Source of the DNA: Planctomycetaceae bacterium
Lineage (GTDB): Bacteria; Planctomycetota; Planctomycetia; Pirellulales; Pirellulaceae
Length of the DNA stretch: 64,000 nucleotides
Reading direction: 5' to 3'
Assembly: GCA_020638975.1 (NCBI GenBank)
Contig: JACKHN010000019.1
Coordinates: 1 to 64,000 of the forward strand
The position numbers and the translations under genes are program-made. Under the pieces are notes generated by a model that saw only the letters and a program-made list of their open reading frames with translations, searched no databases and was not told the origin of the DNA. Of the stretch, positions 45,201 through 52,950 are shown piece after piece (position 1 is the first letter of the stretch; each line of letters opens with the position of its first letter).

Positions 45201-48105
45201 TCGGATTCCCGTCGACGCCTGCTCCGCCAGAGCCGGCAGTCAGGCTGATCGCTCCGCCGCTAACATCGGTTGTCGCGGACCCTGAACGGATACCTCCGGC
45301 GGAACCGGTCGCCAAGGTCACATTGCCGTTTCGGGCATTCAAACTTCCGGTTCCGATAAACGTGATGTCGCCAACACTCGTGAGATCAATCACCGTCGTG
45401 GAACCGGCTGCGCGGTCAATCGGCGCAGTGATGTTGATGGCATTTGTGTTCGTCACACCAATTGCCAGCGTGGTGGCGGTGATCCGATCGAGTTCTGCGT
45501 CGGAGAGTTCGAGTGCGCTAACCGAGTTGTCTAGCGCAGATCCCAAATCGATCGTGCGTCCGGTCGTCTCCTCTCTCAAGGTAACGAGTCCGCCCGCCAC
45601 CGTTCCAACGATATTGATCCGATCGGACTTCAGTGTCTGAGATCCGCCGAGACTGTTTACTTTGGCTCCCGCTTCCACGGTGAGCAGTCCGTTGGCCGAA
45701 CTGGTGAAGAGAGATATCCCGGAATTTGAAGAGACGTCGTCAGCGCTGGTCGTATTTTGGATCGTCAGATTCGTCCTCGCCGTCAAGCCAACAAATCCGT
45801 TCACGGCTTTGACACCGACGACTCCATCCACAGTCCCGACCGAAAACGAATTGTCATCAAAGAAGCCGGCGGTTCCACTTTGGGAACTGATTGCTAAGAC
45901 GTCAACGTCGTTTAACGCCCCGGAGAGTGGGACAGCTAGCGAGGCTTCCAGTGCTAGATTGGGAACGATGATCGCCGCCGTCTGAGTGATATCCGCACCG
46001 CTGATCAGGTGCAACGTCGCCGTTCCCGCAGGGGAAAAAGTTCCTGAGATCTGCATCGCGCCTGTGTTCGTGCTGCCAATCCGAATGATGCCAGCCGTGA
46101 TGGAATCGATTTCGGTGTCGGTGAGTCCTAGAGTATCGACCGCGTCGGCTCCACCCAAATTAATCTGGGATCCGGACTGTCGGGGCTTGATGATAACCGT
46201 TCCCGCGCCCGCATTGACGGTCGCTCCCGCGCCGATTTGGATATGGTCGCTGGTCAAGAAAATTGAGCCGCTGCCCTGCACACCAGCGCCGGCTCCAATC
46301 GAAATCGCTTTGTCGGTTCCGTTGGCGGTTGGCGAAGCGGAAAAAGTCTCTAATGAAATGCTGCTTGAACCAGCATTTATTTCAAACGTCGCGGGGGTAT
46401 TGAGTACCGTCAAATCGGAACCGTTGGCCGAAATGCCGATCGAACCGTTGTTTGTGCTAATGCCATTGATGCCGTCTACAGAACCAATACTCAAAGTGCC
46501 TAAATGATCGTAATAATTGAAGCTTTGTCCCGCGCCCGATACCTGACCAGATATCACGCTGACATCGTTCAAACCTACGAGCAGCGATACCGTCGAACTC
46601 GCCGAGATCCGCAGATTGGGCGTCGTGACGCGTCCTGAGAACCCCTGCGTAACTCCACCGCCAGAGAGCAGAGACAACGTCGAGATTCCGGCCGGTGTGA
46701 TCGGACCGCTCAGCGTGATAGAACCGCTGGAGAGGGTTCCGACTCTCAGTACTCCCCCACTAACGCGGTTCAGTTCCGCATCGGTCAATCCCAAGGTTCC
46801 CGGCGATTTCGTGCCCAGATCGATTGCTCGGCCTGCCGTGCGATTCTCAATGATCACCGGCCCCGTACTGGCGTTGATGGTGGTTGTGTTGACGAACTCC
46901 ATCGTGTCTCCCGCAAGTCGAATCTGGGTGCCGGCTGTTTGCACTTTTGCGGTGGCGGCCAGATAGACGTCACGGTCAGTCGACGTCGTAGTTCCCAGCA
47001 GCGAAATCGTGCCGTCCCCCGACGTCTGAATCGTTGACGAAGTGACGAGGAGGGCGTCGGCTGCGGTCGCGTAACCGACCAGCGCGATGTCGCCGTCATG
47101 GGCCAGTACCGACGTCGTGTCGCCGAATAGAAACGTTCCTAGACCGCTCGATCCAACAGCGCCCGTACCGTTGATCGTGATGTTTGCCGCATCAGTTCCG
47201 GTTCCTGTCGACGAGATTGTGGCGCCATAGGCGAGCTGTACCCCGCGACCGATATTACCCGTCGCCTGCGATTCACCCTGTATGGAAATGTCCCCATCTA
47301 CCGAGGTGATCAGACTTGCCGACGCAGTAATCTCCACCGCCGATCCAAAATGATCGCCACGCCCGATGCCATCGATCGAAATTGTCGCGGCACTCGCTCC
47401 GATACCCGTCGATCGAATTACCCCGTTATTTAGAAAAACACCTCGATTGTCGTTCCCCGTATCCCCGCCACGCCCTTGGACTAAGATGTTTCCAGACGCC
47501 GACTGAATTGTGGCGGAGTTGACGGTTACCCCAGTAAAGGTTCCAGTCGTGGCAGACAACTGCCGATTCGCAATTAGTGTAATTGCCCCTTGTTCGCTGG
47601 AGATGGTTGAACCTGGAGTCAGGCTGATACTGGTGTCGACGTTCGCGGAAAATGAGTTCGGTCCTTCGAAGGATATCACCCCAGTGAATGTCAAAGCTGG
47701 GATCGCAGTACCGTTGTCGAGTACGATCGAGAAATGATCCGTATAGCTGTGAACGCCGCTATCAGCGAATGCGACACTCGTGTTCGCTGCGCTATCCGTT
47801 AAGTTGATTGTGTCGAAAACATTCTTCGCGATGGTGAGCAATGCCGTGCCATTTCCCGCTAGATTGGGAAGGCTATCGGTCCCATTCCAGACGCCACCTC
47901 CCGTGATCGCGAATGTATACGAATTTGCATTGGTTGCGACGCTGATCACCGCGCCCGCATCATCGAGGTTCAAGTCTAACGCAGCACCGACTGCACCAAA
48001 TGTTGCCAATACTCGTCGGTCCTCCAACTGCTCCAGTAGCAATCGGCGGCGGCGGGGGGCGGGGCGATACTGGCGAGGATGCCGGGCGAGGCGAGGACTG
48101 TTCAT
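36244..48105 (-). CDS. Giant surface protein 1, N-terminal and central part
   Basis: About 3950 residues from the ATG at 48105 (MNSPRLARHPRQYRPAPRRR), followed by RLLLEQLEDRRVLA at residues 21-34, the planctomycete export motif. Residues about 40-2020 are parallel beta-helix with autotransporter-type repeats (GSGTLTLAGVNSYTGSTNIT, GGTLRYTGSAASTDRLFSVG). About 2025-2740 hold six Calx-beta units (VRFATQSQIGHEGQTLSVEV; IVAKKSSITEADARITFTVA). Then an SdrD-like/helical region, a seventh Calx-beta near 3110-3220, another autotransporter-like unit (TVQDGGTLAGNGTVSG), and PKD domains near 3660 and 3840-3910 (YFWNFGDGSAPVSG). The frame ends at 36244 at a collapsed repeat. There is no outer-membrane barrel, so export is not by type V. 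Adhesion or cell-wall role inferred. Confidence 0.8.
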   Translation of the reverse strand: MNSPRLARHPRQYRPAPRRRRLLLEQLEDRRVLATFGAVGAALDLNLDDAGAVISVATNANSYTFAITGGGVWNGTDSLPNLAGNGTALLTIAKNVFDTINLTDSAANTSVAFADSGVHSYTDHFSIVLDNGTAIPALTFTGVISFEGPNSFSANVDTSISLTPGSTISSEQGAITLIANRQLSATTGTFTGVTVNSATIQSASGNILVQGRGGDTGNDNRGVFLNNGVIRSTGIGASAATISIDGIGRGDHFGSAVEITASASLITSVDGDISIQGESQATGNIGRGVQLAYGATISSTGTGTDAANITINGTGAVGSSGLGTFLFGDTTSVLAHDGDIALVGYATAADALLVTSSTIQTSGDGTISLLGTTTSTDRDVYLAATAKVQTAGTQIRLAGDTMEFVNTTTINASTGPVIIENRTAGRAIDLGTKSPGTLGLTDAELNRVSGGVLRVGTLSSGSITLSGPITPAGISTLSLLSGGGVTQGFSGRVTTPNLRISASSTVSLLVGLNDVSVISGQVSGAGQSFNYYDHLGTLSIGSVDGINGISTNNGSIGISANGSDLTVLNTPATFEINAGSSSISLETFSASPTANGTDKAISIGAGAGVQGSGSIFLTSDHIQIGAGATVNAGAGTVIIKPRQSGSQINLGGADAVDTLGLTDTEIDSITAGIIRIGSTNTGAMQISGTFSPAGTATLHLISGADITQTAAIIVPNLALEASLAVPLSGALNDVDVLAISSQSGTAGFFDDNSFSVGTVDGVVGVKAVNGFVGLTARTNLTIQNTTSADDVSSNSGISLFTSSANGLLTVEAGAKVNSLGGSQTLKSDRINIVGTVAGGLVTLREETTGRTIDLGSALDNSVSALELSDAELDRITATTLAIGVTNTNAINITAPIDRAAGSTTVIDLTSVGDITFIGTGSLNARNGNVTLATGSAGGIRSGSATTDVSGGAISLTAGSGGAGVDGNPMQFAGTSLTTNTTNTANAGQFLATAGSTTIGTSLNAGTGTIRWDGGTLGLQNNNQINDATTLHINGGTLAIGAFSDTIGGLKLSSGSITGTTGVLTSATTMLLESGTVSAILGGSIGVNKTTAGTVTLSASNTYTGVTALNGGILEITNGAALGAISAGTSVSSGATLQVAPASFATYAEPLTLSGVGHTGLGALRTLNAAAWNANITLTSPTTITQADQSFSIGGAIDNGGFDLTYNQNAVSSHSGDIGGIISGAGGLIKEGQWQLTLTGASTYAGLTTVKNGLLAISGSGKPGNLTSGTIVESTATVGVFTTTTFSEPLSLGGGGGYAGAYGSLTATNGANIAGAITLTANSTVSVTNSNSFVTVSGPVGDGGNGYGLSLNAFSEAGRTLVLSGNNTYSGATAVNSGRLKVSNGSAIADSSAVTITTGATLELASSESIGSLAGSGNVELDANTLTIGASGTSTAFNGVISGAGGVTKAGAGTLTLTNTSNSYTGPTTILGGAISTSTLANGGVNSPIGASTNAATNLILNGGTLRYTGSAASTDRLFSVGTAGGTIDDASPTYVNLSFVNPGTIGFNGQTGARTLTFTGGHNMLTLYPTLSDNGGASSMVTTKDGDLFVLGNNNYSGTTTVMNGSLWVGTNSNTGSLGSGIVTNNAALVFSRTDDVTVENTINGVGSLTKTGSGTLTLAGVNSYTGSTNITAGVLSVGLLANGGVNSNIGASSSDASSLVINGGTLRYTGPSAATDRLFSVGGSGGGATIDASGTGTLTFNNTSALGLSNGASPRLLTLTGASPGTLFPIFMDDVGAASSLLVSGTSQWELRGNNTYSGTTTISSADLLIGGGTNIGSLGTGQVVDNGHLYFARSDAITIANPISGSGRVYQAASGGTLTLDGTHSYTGDTFVTQGTLLVNGSIVSAVTVQGGTLGGTGTTGAITVNSGGTVAPGNSPGILHTGNTTFAPGSTFRVDLNGVTPGTQFDQLIANGTVNIDGATLAMDALTVPAIGDRFLILDNQTNGRIEGTFAALPQNGFVEVAGRHFQIDYQAGPDGNDIELRSVVTPRVSLTSVDRVVAEDVGILLISAVLENPLTVDVRIPFSIHSATADNGHDYEILNSSFAFAAGETTTTLEIQITNDLVDEPTESFTIALSPNDGISLGTVVQNRITITDNDDAPSVRFATQSQIGHEGQTLSVEVSLTAPSAFDITVPLQFGGTATSSDYSVVGGNVITIPGNRGLTRGSKTVVVTNDQVGETAELIRVTLGDVINATRSVDTGDPRNHIITIPQNDSPSVRFTQSVVTKSENEGIVTATVQLSNPNTQPVVIPFTIGGTTTTADRTVRVGSTILAGTSGVLTIPAGATLGTISIQVLDDVLDENSEYVELNLGSSITNGVLGKTVAYRLNIDDNDTPIITFANNNITSVWENGESFTFTVATSLQSDTPITVPISLSSNNLKSKSGYATSGTDFSVSTLNLVIPKFSWGVTRTVTITNDTTNEGTEKIVLSLGTPSRGYLGAKATQEIDIKDNDPAVSIVAKKSSITEADARITFTVALDDPTNVPVKVQFTPSGTAGNGTDYTIENTNSDTVSKEGKKYFVTIPASQQTATIAVNLIEDFIDENNETVTLTLGAITGGASLSKTTSATTTINDDDGPPIVYLSTSDFNMREGDWTWRSVTVNLNRVSAKDVRVKPFYGSDGIRAYQNIDFSVAGLDSQGYVTIPAGKTSAVLQVRPLDDNPARYQGTRSFYIRIADAINAGITKDVYGGSVSVYIFDNEGPPSANCGPITYTGEQVALLIPPPGQPACSESTTISTTPGETVTLGANSGVRTGVPSYIAVTAGFLDGTSVFFDGNFNGVLDFLDIDGNGIQDIGEPSEPVTTTLPDGSFTLVIPTEFDLDNDGLAGPDEGRWVLHGGVDTSTNLPWSTRMYATPGHFVMTPLTTLVAELVRGQGFTLADAEQRVLDAFGLPPANIGSLNPLAGLADGDDVAARYWVTHVELYSTVVQIAELFAGASAVLPVDFFADLVYSDLAEKIFDPDSETDLAAANVLADILTGVSTVTGIEFSADIIAGAAAVIATGNQAIDALPATNDRDYATAISKVKKVAQGDAAAALRAVGAGTQTIEDVVTAFTGADLQNRIDAATVGTVIPSVVGVTDTFVREGNSHTKILEFTVHLLGDHDDPVTVDYATADGSATAGVDYTAKTGTLTWAAHDVESQTIQVVVHGDTDFESDEIVQLFLSNGQHAVLRKPLGYGFIFNDDAGTVAASVPGSGNSNELRLVHSSLNESVLENGKTVSDGTYIDPLLRTIIGRDDISDTLILDFTTETFRPDTINFDAGGGSGIDGAEIHGGTFTTITQTLLNPTDGRTVLQPLALDGAVTFNWLGLEPFLINAGSVEHIIFELPPGETSAVLEDADPTDVDPTLAGKLKLWSPDGHFETTIFPNPSGSITIRGGNGTDTISIASLDPAFAANLIIDGDFSGTDPVTVSIQGPIAVPPLLYVQATSFNVNAAITDIAAVGELRVDVATTTLSAAVVVQNLVIAGGTLVIGSSLLDADVTVQDGGTLAGNGTVSGLVSVASGGHIAPGPGIGKLTLGSLTLTGGSQVDIDINGVNAGEFDQIADPVGLNLGGATLNVSLGTMPTAGTVFPIIVNRSELAPPSTFAGLPHGARLVVDSTLFEIAYAQTAGVEIELRVLTTTPASNPGGPYSATEGVALNLDGSGSSDREDANAALTFDWDLNYDGSTFDVDATGEQPSIVFGDNAVGQVVGLRVTDSDGATHLTTTTVNVANRNPDLAINHASVVAAVGSQAVNTGTFGDVPADTVTLTASVGEVSALDGRWVWLFGVNSSAPPSQVVTITATDDDGGETESTFELLTFNTPPLITSLSGDTTGFEGALFSYQVEVLNLPGATLTYFWNFGDGSAPVSGNGLASVQHRFADDGVYPVTVMVFDDPTKTGTVRIMNVTVANANPAPSIVSVSTVANERWYCQLAAC

Positions 48106-48648
48106 GAGCGTGTACTTCCAATTTTGTTGACTGGCGACTGGAACGGGTTCCGCCTCGTAACGCCACGGTGGTTGATGCAACAACCGTTTCGTTCTCTAGA
48201 TCCGACACAACCCGCATATCTGATCAGGCCCGAAAGGAGGATCGAACCGAATGCGGATTCTTGGAATGACAGAATCGAAAGGCAATTTGGGGTGCGGCGA
48301 CTTGTCGCAGCTTTCCAATTTTCCGTGGCGCAGGCGCTTTCCAAGCCGTGCAGAATGCTCGGGGAAAGTTGGCGCGAAGGGGTCGGGAGTCTTTTTCGGT
48401 CGACATTTTTCAATTTGAAATCGCGTTCTCCGAAAAAGACTCCCGACCCCGTTCGGACGCGGCTAACGGTCGCGCTACGGCTGGCAAGATCCTCTCTGCC
48501 ACTCGACGAAAAGTGGCGTTGCCGCAACCGAAAGCCCCGGCTCTCACCCCCCATTGGATTGCACTCGAGTTCAGCCACAGCTAGGTTGGCAGTAGAAGAA
48601 TTCTCAGCAATCAGTGTTCGCTTTTCTTTCACTTTCGGGCCCATCGCT
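48106..48648. other. 543-bp divergent control region between giant gene 1 and the sigma/kinase operon
   Basis: No gene is supported. Nominal frames through it have no homology, and the sigma-factor frame that extends back to 48079 is not conserved-looking. It must hold the promoters for both directions and contains the 21-bp inverted repeat at 48379-48450. Confidence 0.5.
48379..48450. repeat. MITE-like inverted repeat
   Basis: Perfect 21-bp arms, GGGGTCGGGAGTCTTTTTCG(G) at 48379-48399 and its complement at 48430-48450, with a 30-base A/T-rich centre. Unlike the other hairpins here the arms are not themselves palindromic. It could be a small non-autonomous element. Confidence 0.7.
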
Positions 48649-49266
48649 GTGAAGACGGACTCGGACGACAGCTTGGACGCAGATATCGTCGCTTGGATCG
48701 AATCGGCGAGGCTCGGTTCTGCCGATGCGTTGGGGTCGTTGTTGCAGACCTTTCGGCAATACTTGGCGATCATTGCCGAGCATGGTTTGCGAGGCGACAT
48801 GCAAGCCAAGGTCGATCGGTCGGATGTCGTGCAGGAGACGTTCCTCGAGGCTCAGCGAGACTTTGCGAATTTTCGCGGGCAAGGACGCGACCAGTTCGAA
48901 GCCTGGCTGCGACGTTTGTTATTGAACAACTTGTTGAACGAAAGACGGAAGTATCGCGACACGCAAAAGCGAGACAGTAAAAGCGAGTTGCCGCTGGATC
49001 GCTGTGATACTCAGCAGCAGATGCAACTCGTCAGTGCCGACACATCTCCCACGCAGCGTGCCGTTCGGAACGAGGAGACGGCTCGACTGGAGCAAGCCAT
49101 GAGCACTCTGCCTGCACACTACCGAGAAATCATTTTGCTTCGAAATCACGAGAGTTTGTCGTTTGTGGAAATTGGGCGGCGGCTGGGACGCAGCCCGGAT
49201 AACGCTCGGATGTTGTGGTCGCGCGCGTTCGAAAGCCTGGCCCACGCGTTGGACCAACCGCAATGA
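48649..49266 (+). CDS. ECF RNA polymerase sigma factor
   Basis: About 205 residues from a GTG at 48649 (VKTDSDDSLDADIVAWIESA); the frame continues upstream without conserved sequence. Region 2 contains VDRSDVVQETFLEAQRDFAN and FRGQGRDQFEAWLRRLLLNN; region 4 contains MSTLPAHYREIILLRNHESL followed by SFVEIGRRLGRSPDNARMLW. It matches the planctomycete ECF group linked to Ser/Thr kinases. The TGA overlaps the kinase ATG (ATGA), so the two are translationally coupled and the kinase likely controls the sigma factor. Giant gene 1 starts 543 bases away in the opposite direction and is a plausible target. Confidence 0.88.
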   Translation: MKTDSDDSLDADIVAWIESARLGSADALGSLLQTFRQYLAIIAEHGLRGDMQAKVDRSDVVQETFLEAQRDFANFRGQGRDQFEAWLRRLLLNNLLNERRKYRDTQKRDSKSELPLDRCDTQQQMQLVSADTSPTQRAVRNEETARLEQAMSTLPAHYREIILLRNHESLSFVEIGRRLGRSPDNARMLWSRAFESLAHALDQPQ

Positions 49267-52200
49267 ATTCGGACGAATCGCGTCTTGTCGAGGACTATCT
49301 TGATCCGTGGCTAGCGGGCGTGCTCGATTCGGCAAGTGCTGCGGAGCCCTCTGCTCCCACGACTGCGGCGCCTGACGACGATCTCGCCACGCGCGCGGAG
49401 CGGATGTTGCAGTGTGCTCGCTTGATGGACGCCGCCTGGAGTTCCGACTCGTCGCGTCCGACCCTGGACATGTCGCAGCAATTTTATTCGGCGAGCCTTA
49501 GTTCCCCGCAGCAAATGGGGCGATTCGAAATCCGCCGAGAGCTAGGGCAGGGCGGCAGTGGTTTGGTGTTTCTGGCGTACGATCCGCTGATGCAGCGTGA
49601 AGTCGCGCTCAAGATCCCGCAGCCGGGAATGCTGGTCACGGACGAGTTGCGAGACCGTTTCGTTCGCGAGGCGCGCGCCGGGGGGCTCTTGGATCATCCC
49701 AACATCGTGCCGGTCCATGAAGTCGCGGAAGTCGGTCCGATCTGTTACATCGCCAGCGCCTATTGCGAGGGCCCGAACCTGGCCCGATGGTTGGGCGATC
49801 GCGAACGGCCTCTTGAGCCTCGGCTCGCGGCGCGGTTGGTCCGTACGCTGGCAGAAGCGATGCACCACGCGCACAGTCGCGGGATTCTGCATCGCGACTT
49901 GAAACCCAGCAACATCCTGCTCGTGCCGATCCAATCGACGGGTTCGCATGTTGACGACGTCGATTTCCCCTTCGTGCCGAAGATTTCTGACTTTGGTTTG
50001 GCACGATTCGTCAATCAAGACAGCGACTTGACGCGCACGGGGACGCCGCTCGGGACGCTCGCCTATATGGCACCCGAACAGGCGGAGGGGCGGGGCCACG
50101 ATATCAGTACGGCCAGCGATGTCTATGCGTTGGGCGTCATCTTGTACCAACTGCTGACGCAGCGGGTTCCGTTTTCGGGCGACAGCGATCTGGAGACGCT
50201 GGACCGTATCCGCGACGCCGAACCGATGGCTCCCTCGAAACGTCAACCAGATATCCCCCGTGACTTGAACGCGATCTGTCTCAAGTGTCTCAATAAACGA
50301 TCACGCGATCGTTATGCGTCGGCGATCGAGCTGCGTGACGATTTAGATAATTTCCTGGAGGGACAGCCGACCGAGGCGAGGAACTTGTCGACCGCAGAGC
50401 GTTGTCTGCGACTGGCTCGTCGCCGACCGGCACTAACGGCTTTGTTGGTCGTCGTTGTCGCGGCCTGTGCCAGTGGCGTGATCGGTCAGATCGTGTACTC
50501 GCGAAATTTAGCTCAAGCGTTAGGCGAAGCCGAGGCCGAAAGAGGGCGGACGAAAGTTGCCCTGGCGATCGTGACCGCCGAGCGGCAGCAAGTCGATCTG
50601 CAGCGGCAACGCGCGGAGGCAGGCGAGTTGTGGGCACGGCAACTCGTCTATGCCGCCGACATGCGTGATGCTTACGAAGCTTGGCAAGGGAAGGATCTCG
50701 TCGGGGTGCTCGCTCGTTTGGCGGCACACGTTCCGCAGGACGGCCAACAGGATCTGCGCGGGTTCGAATGGGATCTCCTAGATCGTGCCAGCCGACGAGT
50801 TCCCGAACAGCAATTCGTTCATGATGTGCCCATCACGGACTGCGCCATCAGCACGGATTGCAAACGCATCGTGACCTGTGCCGAGGATGGGCAAGTACGC
50901 ATTTGGGATGCAACGAATGGTACGTTGTTGCATTCCATTCTCGCCCATCAGAAACCGGCGCGTGGTATTGCCGTGTCACCGGATGGATCACAGATTGTCT
51001 CGGGCGGAGATGACGATCTGGTTCACGTTTGGGATCTGACGACCGGTTCGCTGGTCCGCACGTTAGGGACGATGACGACGGGCGTCGAGACGGTCGCTTG
51101 GTCTCCGAGTGGCGAGTGGATTGCCGCCGGTGCCAGGTACAGTGAGTTTCGTGTCTGGAAGGCCAATGGCGTACAAGTTTTGCAAGTAAACAACGATCAT
51201 CGACACGAGTCACTTGTCTTTTCAAGGGACAGTCTCAAGCTGTTCGTGCCGACGAGAGAGAACATCTCGGTTTGGGATCTGGCTTCGGGGAAGCAGGTCG
51301 CGATCCTAGGCTTGGGAAGACACAAGAATATGCGGGCGATGTGCTCGTCCGCCGACGGAAAGCAATTGATTTGCAATGACCGGTTTAACGAAGGTCTTCA
51401 CGTCATTGATGCAGAGACCGGGGGGGCCGCCTTCGAATTGAGAGGGGGCATACCGTACTGTAAGCGGGTCGTGAGTTCACCCGATGGTAAGTGGGTGGCG
51501 ACCGCTGGTGCGGACGGGATGTTACGGATCTTGCCGTTTGCTGATTCCGCCCAGGACGCGGCGCTACGCGAAAATCGCAAGAACGATATCGAGATCATCA
51601 CGGCGGCCCACGAGGGGACCATGTCTTCGGTCTGCTTTCTCGACGAGGATCGAGTTCTCACTGCGGGAAGTGATGGTGTTGCCAAGATCTGGAGGATGGA
51701 AAAACTCCGAACTTGGCGTACCGTGGGACAGCCCACGGGATTTATTGCGGCACACTTCGCCAGTTCGCGGACGTGCGTAGTCAGCACAAGCGTTGGCCTG
51801 GAGGCATGCCCACGGCTCCTTTTTTTCGACCAGCGCGACCGCGAAGAGAGTCTGGAAGGAGCAGCCTTCGATGGATATGCGAACTCGCTCTCGCCAAATG
51901 GTCGCTGGTTCGCCGTCGGTGGTCATGCGGGTGAGTTTGCTATCTGGGATTTGGAGCAACGCCAGCTAATCCAGGTGCGACGCGAAGGGAGCGGAGTGGT
52001 ACTGAGCTTGGCCTTTACACCGGACAGCCAGATGCTCGCCGTGGGAGACGAGGCCTCGGTATCGGTGTGGCGAACGACCTCCGATTGGCGGAGTGAGGGG
52101 ACAGCACTAGCCTGGAGCATTCCGGGAGCCTTGGCCGAGACGCTGCAATTTTCCCCAACCGGCGACACGCTGGTTGCCGCCATCGACAGCGATGACAAGG

Positions 52201-52610
52201 TCAACTTTTGGGATGCGCGAAGTGGCGTGTTGTCGCGACACTTGGAATGTAGTGCAGGTGGTTTGGTGGCCATCTCGCCCGATGGTTCGCTGCTGGCGAC
52301 CAATGACGATAACGAGCAGATCCATGTTTGGCTGTTCTCGGACCTGACACCCGTTTTTGTGACGGAAAGAAATCCCAAGAGTCGGAGTGCCTTGGTCTTC
52401 ACACCTGATGGAAAGACACTGTTATCCGCAAATTTTGACGGCACGATTCAGGCTTGGCACTTGCCAACACAACAGTCGCTCGGCATTCTTTACCAATCAC
52501 CGTTCCCGGGCCAAGTCATCCGATCGATCGATATTACACCGGATGGTAGCCGAATCGTGGCCGCAATGTCCGACGTCGTGGCGCCTTCGATACTAATCTC
52601 AAACCACTAG
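49263..52610 (+). CDS. Membrane Ser/Thr protein kinase with WD40 repeats
   Basis: About 1115 residues, start overlapping the sigma stop. Kinase domain from about residue 85 (GRFEIRRELGQGGSGLVFLA), with VALKIPQP, catalytic HRDLKPSN near 210, DFGLAR near 242, TPLGTLAYMAPEQAEG and a final LKCLNKRSRDRYASA. All essential kinase residues are present. One membrane helix lies near 390-412 (ALTALLVVVVAACASGVIGQ). From about 520 to the end are some ten WD40 repeats (AEDGQVRIWDATNGTLLHSI; SGGDDDLVHVWDLTTGSLV). Kinase inside and propeller outside is the expected topology, so the WD40 part may sense an envelope signal. Convergent with giant gene 2. Confidence 0.92.
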   Translation: MNSDESRLVEDYLDPWLAGVLDSASAAEPSAPTTAAPDDDLATRAERMLQCARLMDAAWSSDSSRPTLDMSQQFYSASLSSPQQMGRFEIRRELGQGGSGLVFLAYDPLMQREVALKIPQPGMLVTDELRDRFVREARAGGLLDHPNIVPVHEVAEVGPICYIASAYCEGPNLARWLGDRERPLEPRLAARLVRTLAEAMHHAHSRGILHRDLKPSNILLVPIQSTGSHVDDVDFPFVPKISDFGLARFVNQDSDLTRTGTPLGTLAYMAPEQAEGRGHDISTASDVYALGVILYQLLTQRVPFSGDSDLETLDRIRDAEPMAPSKRQPDIPRDLNAICLKCLNKRSRDRYASAIELRDDLDNFLEGQPTEARNLSTAERCLRLARRRPALTALLVVVVAACASGVIGQIVYSRNLAQALGEAEAERGRTKVALAIVTAERQQVDLQRQRAEAGELWARQLVYAADMRDAYEAWQGKDLVGVLARLAAHVPQDGQQDLRGFEWDLLDRASRRVPEQQFVHDVPITDCAISTDCKRIVTCAEDGQVRIWDATNGTLLHSILAHQKPARGIAVSPDGSQIVSGGDDDLVHVWDLTTGSLVRTLGTMTTGVETVAWSPSGEWIAAGARYSEFRVWKANGVQVLQVNNDHRHESLVFSRDSLKLFVPTRENISVWDLASGKQVAILGLGRHKNMRAMCSSADGKQLICNDRFNEGLHVIDAETGGAAFELRGGIPYCKRVVSSPDGKWVATAGADGMLRILPFADSAQDAALRENRKNDIEIITAAHEGTMSSVCFLDEDRVLTAGSDGVAKIWRMEKLRTWRTVGQPTGFIAAHFASSRTCVVSTSVGLEACPRLLFFDQRDREESLEGAAFDGYANSLSPNGRWFAVGGHAGEFAIWDLEQRQLIQVRREGSGVVLSLAFTPDSQMLAVGDEASVSVWRTTSDWRSEGTALAWSIPGALAETLQFSPTGDTLVAAIDSDDKVNFWDARSGVLSRHLECSAGGLVAISPDGSLLATNDDNEQIHVWLFSDLTPVFVTERNPKSRSALVFTPDGKTLLSANFDGTIQAWHLPTQQSLGILYQSPFPGQVIRSIDITPDGSRIVAAMSDVVAPSILISNH

Positions 52611-52950
52611 TGCCGTGTGAGGTTTCGATCATTGGGTTGGAGTACAGCCTTCAGGCTGAACGGAGCAGGCTAAAGCCTGTACTCCAACCCAAACGCTTAA
52701 CATTGATGAACCACTAGCCCCTGTTGGTCGCGGCATGTGTTGAATTTGCGATGAGATGGAACTCGATTCGCGTGGGCCGCGAGTCGACGCAACAGGTGTA
52801 CTGTAACGAACGCTTCCTAATCGCCCGTACAGGGCCGCAGCCAATGTGAGCTATCGCTCGATTGAACACAGCCCGCTCCCGACCCAGGGCTTTCGGTTTT
52901 TCAAGCCGTGTAGTTTGTAACTCGAAGCGTCTCCAAGGCGAACGGTGCCA
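52611..52950. other. Gap between convergent kinase and giant gene 2
   Basis: 340 bases with no supported gene. It holds one imperfect hairpin at 52633-52691; the rest shows nothing recognisable. Confidence 0.5.
52633..52691. terminator. Double hairpin after the kinase gene
   Basis: TGGGTTGGAGTACAG pairs perfectly with CTGTACTCCAACCCA; the inner part has CAGCCT-TC-AGGCTG on one side and AGGCT-AA-AGCCT on the other. Position after the kinase stop, facing giant gene 2's end, fits a bidirectional terminator. Confidence 0.6.

Noticed and set aside
40000..47700. Many plus-strand frames of 60-170 codons
   Set aside because: All are shadows of giant gene 1; Val/Ala/Pro-rich strings without starts or motifs.
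36244..48105. Type V autotransporter
   Set aside because: The passenger-like repeats are present, but no beta-barrel translocator follows; the protein ends in a dockerin-like pair.
48079..48648. N-terminal extension of the ECF sigma factor by 190 codons
   Set aside because: The extension crosses the 21-bp inverted repeat, overlaps the start of giant gene 1, and carries no conserved sequence; normal ECF length is reached from the GTG at 48649.
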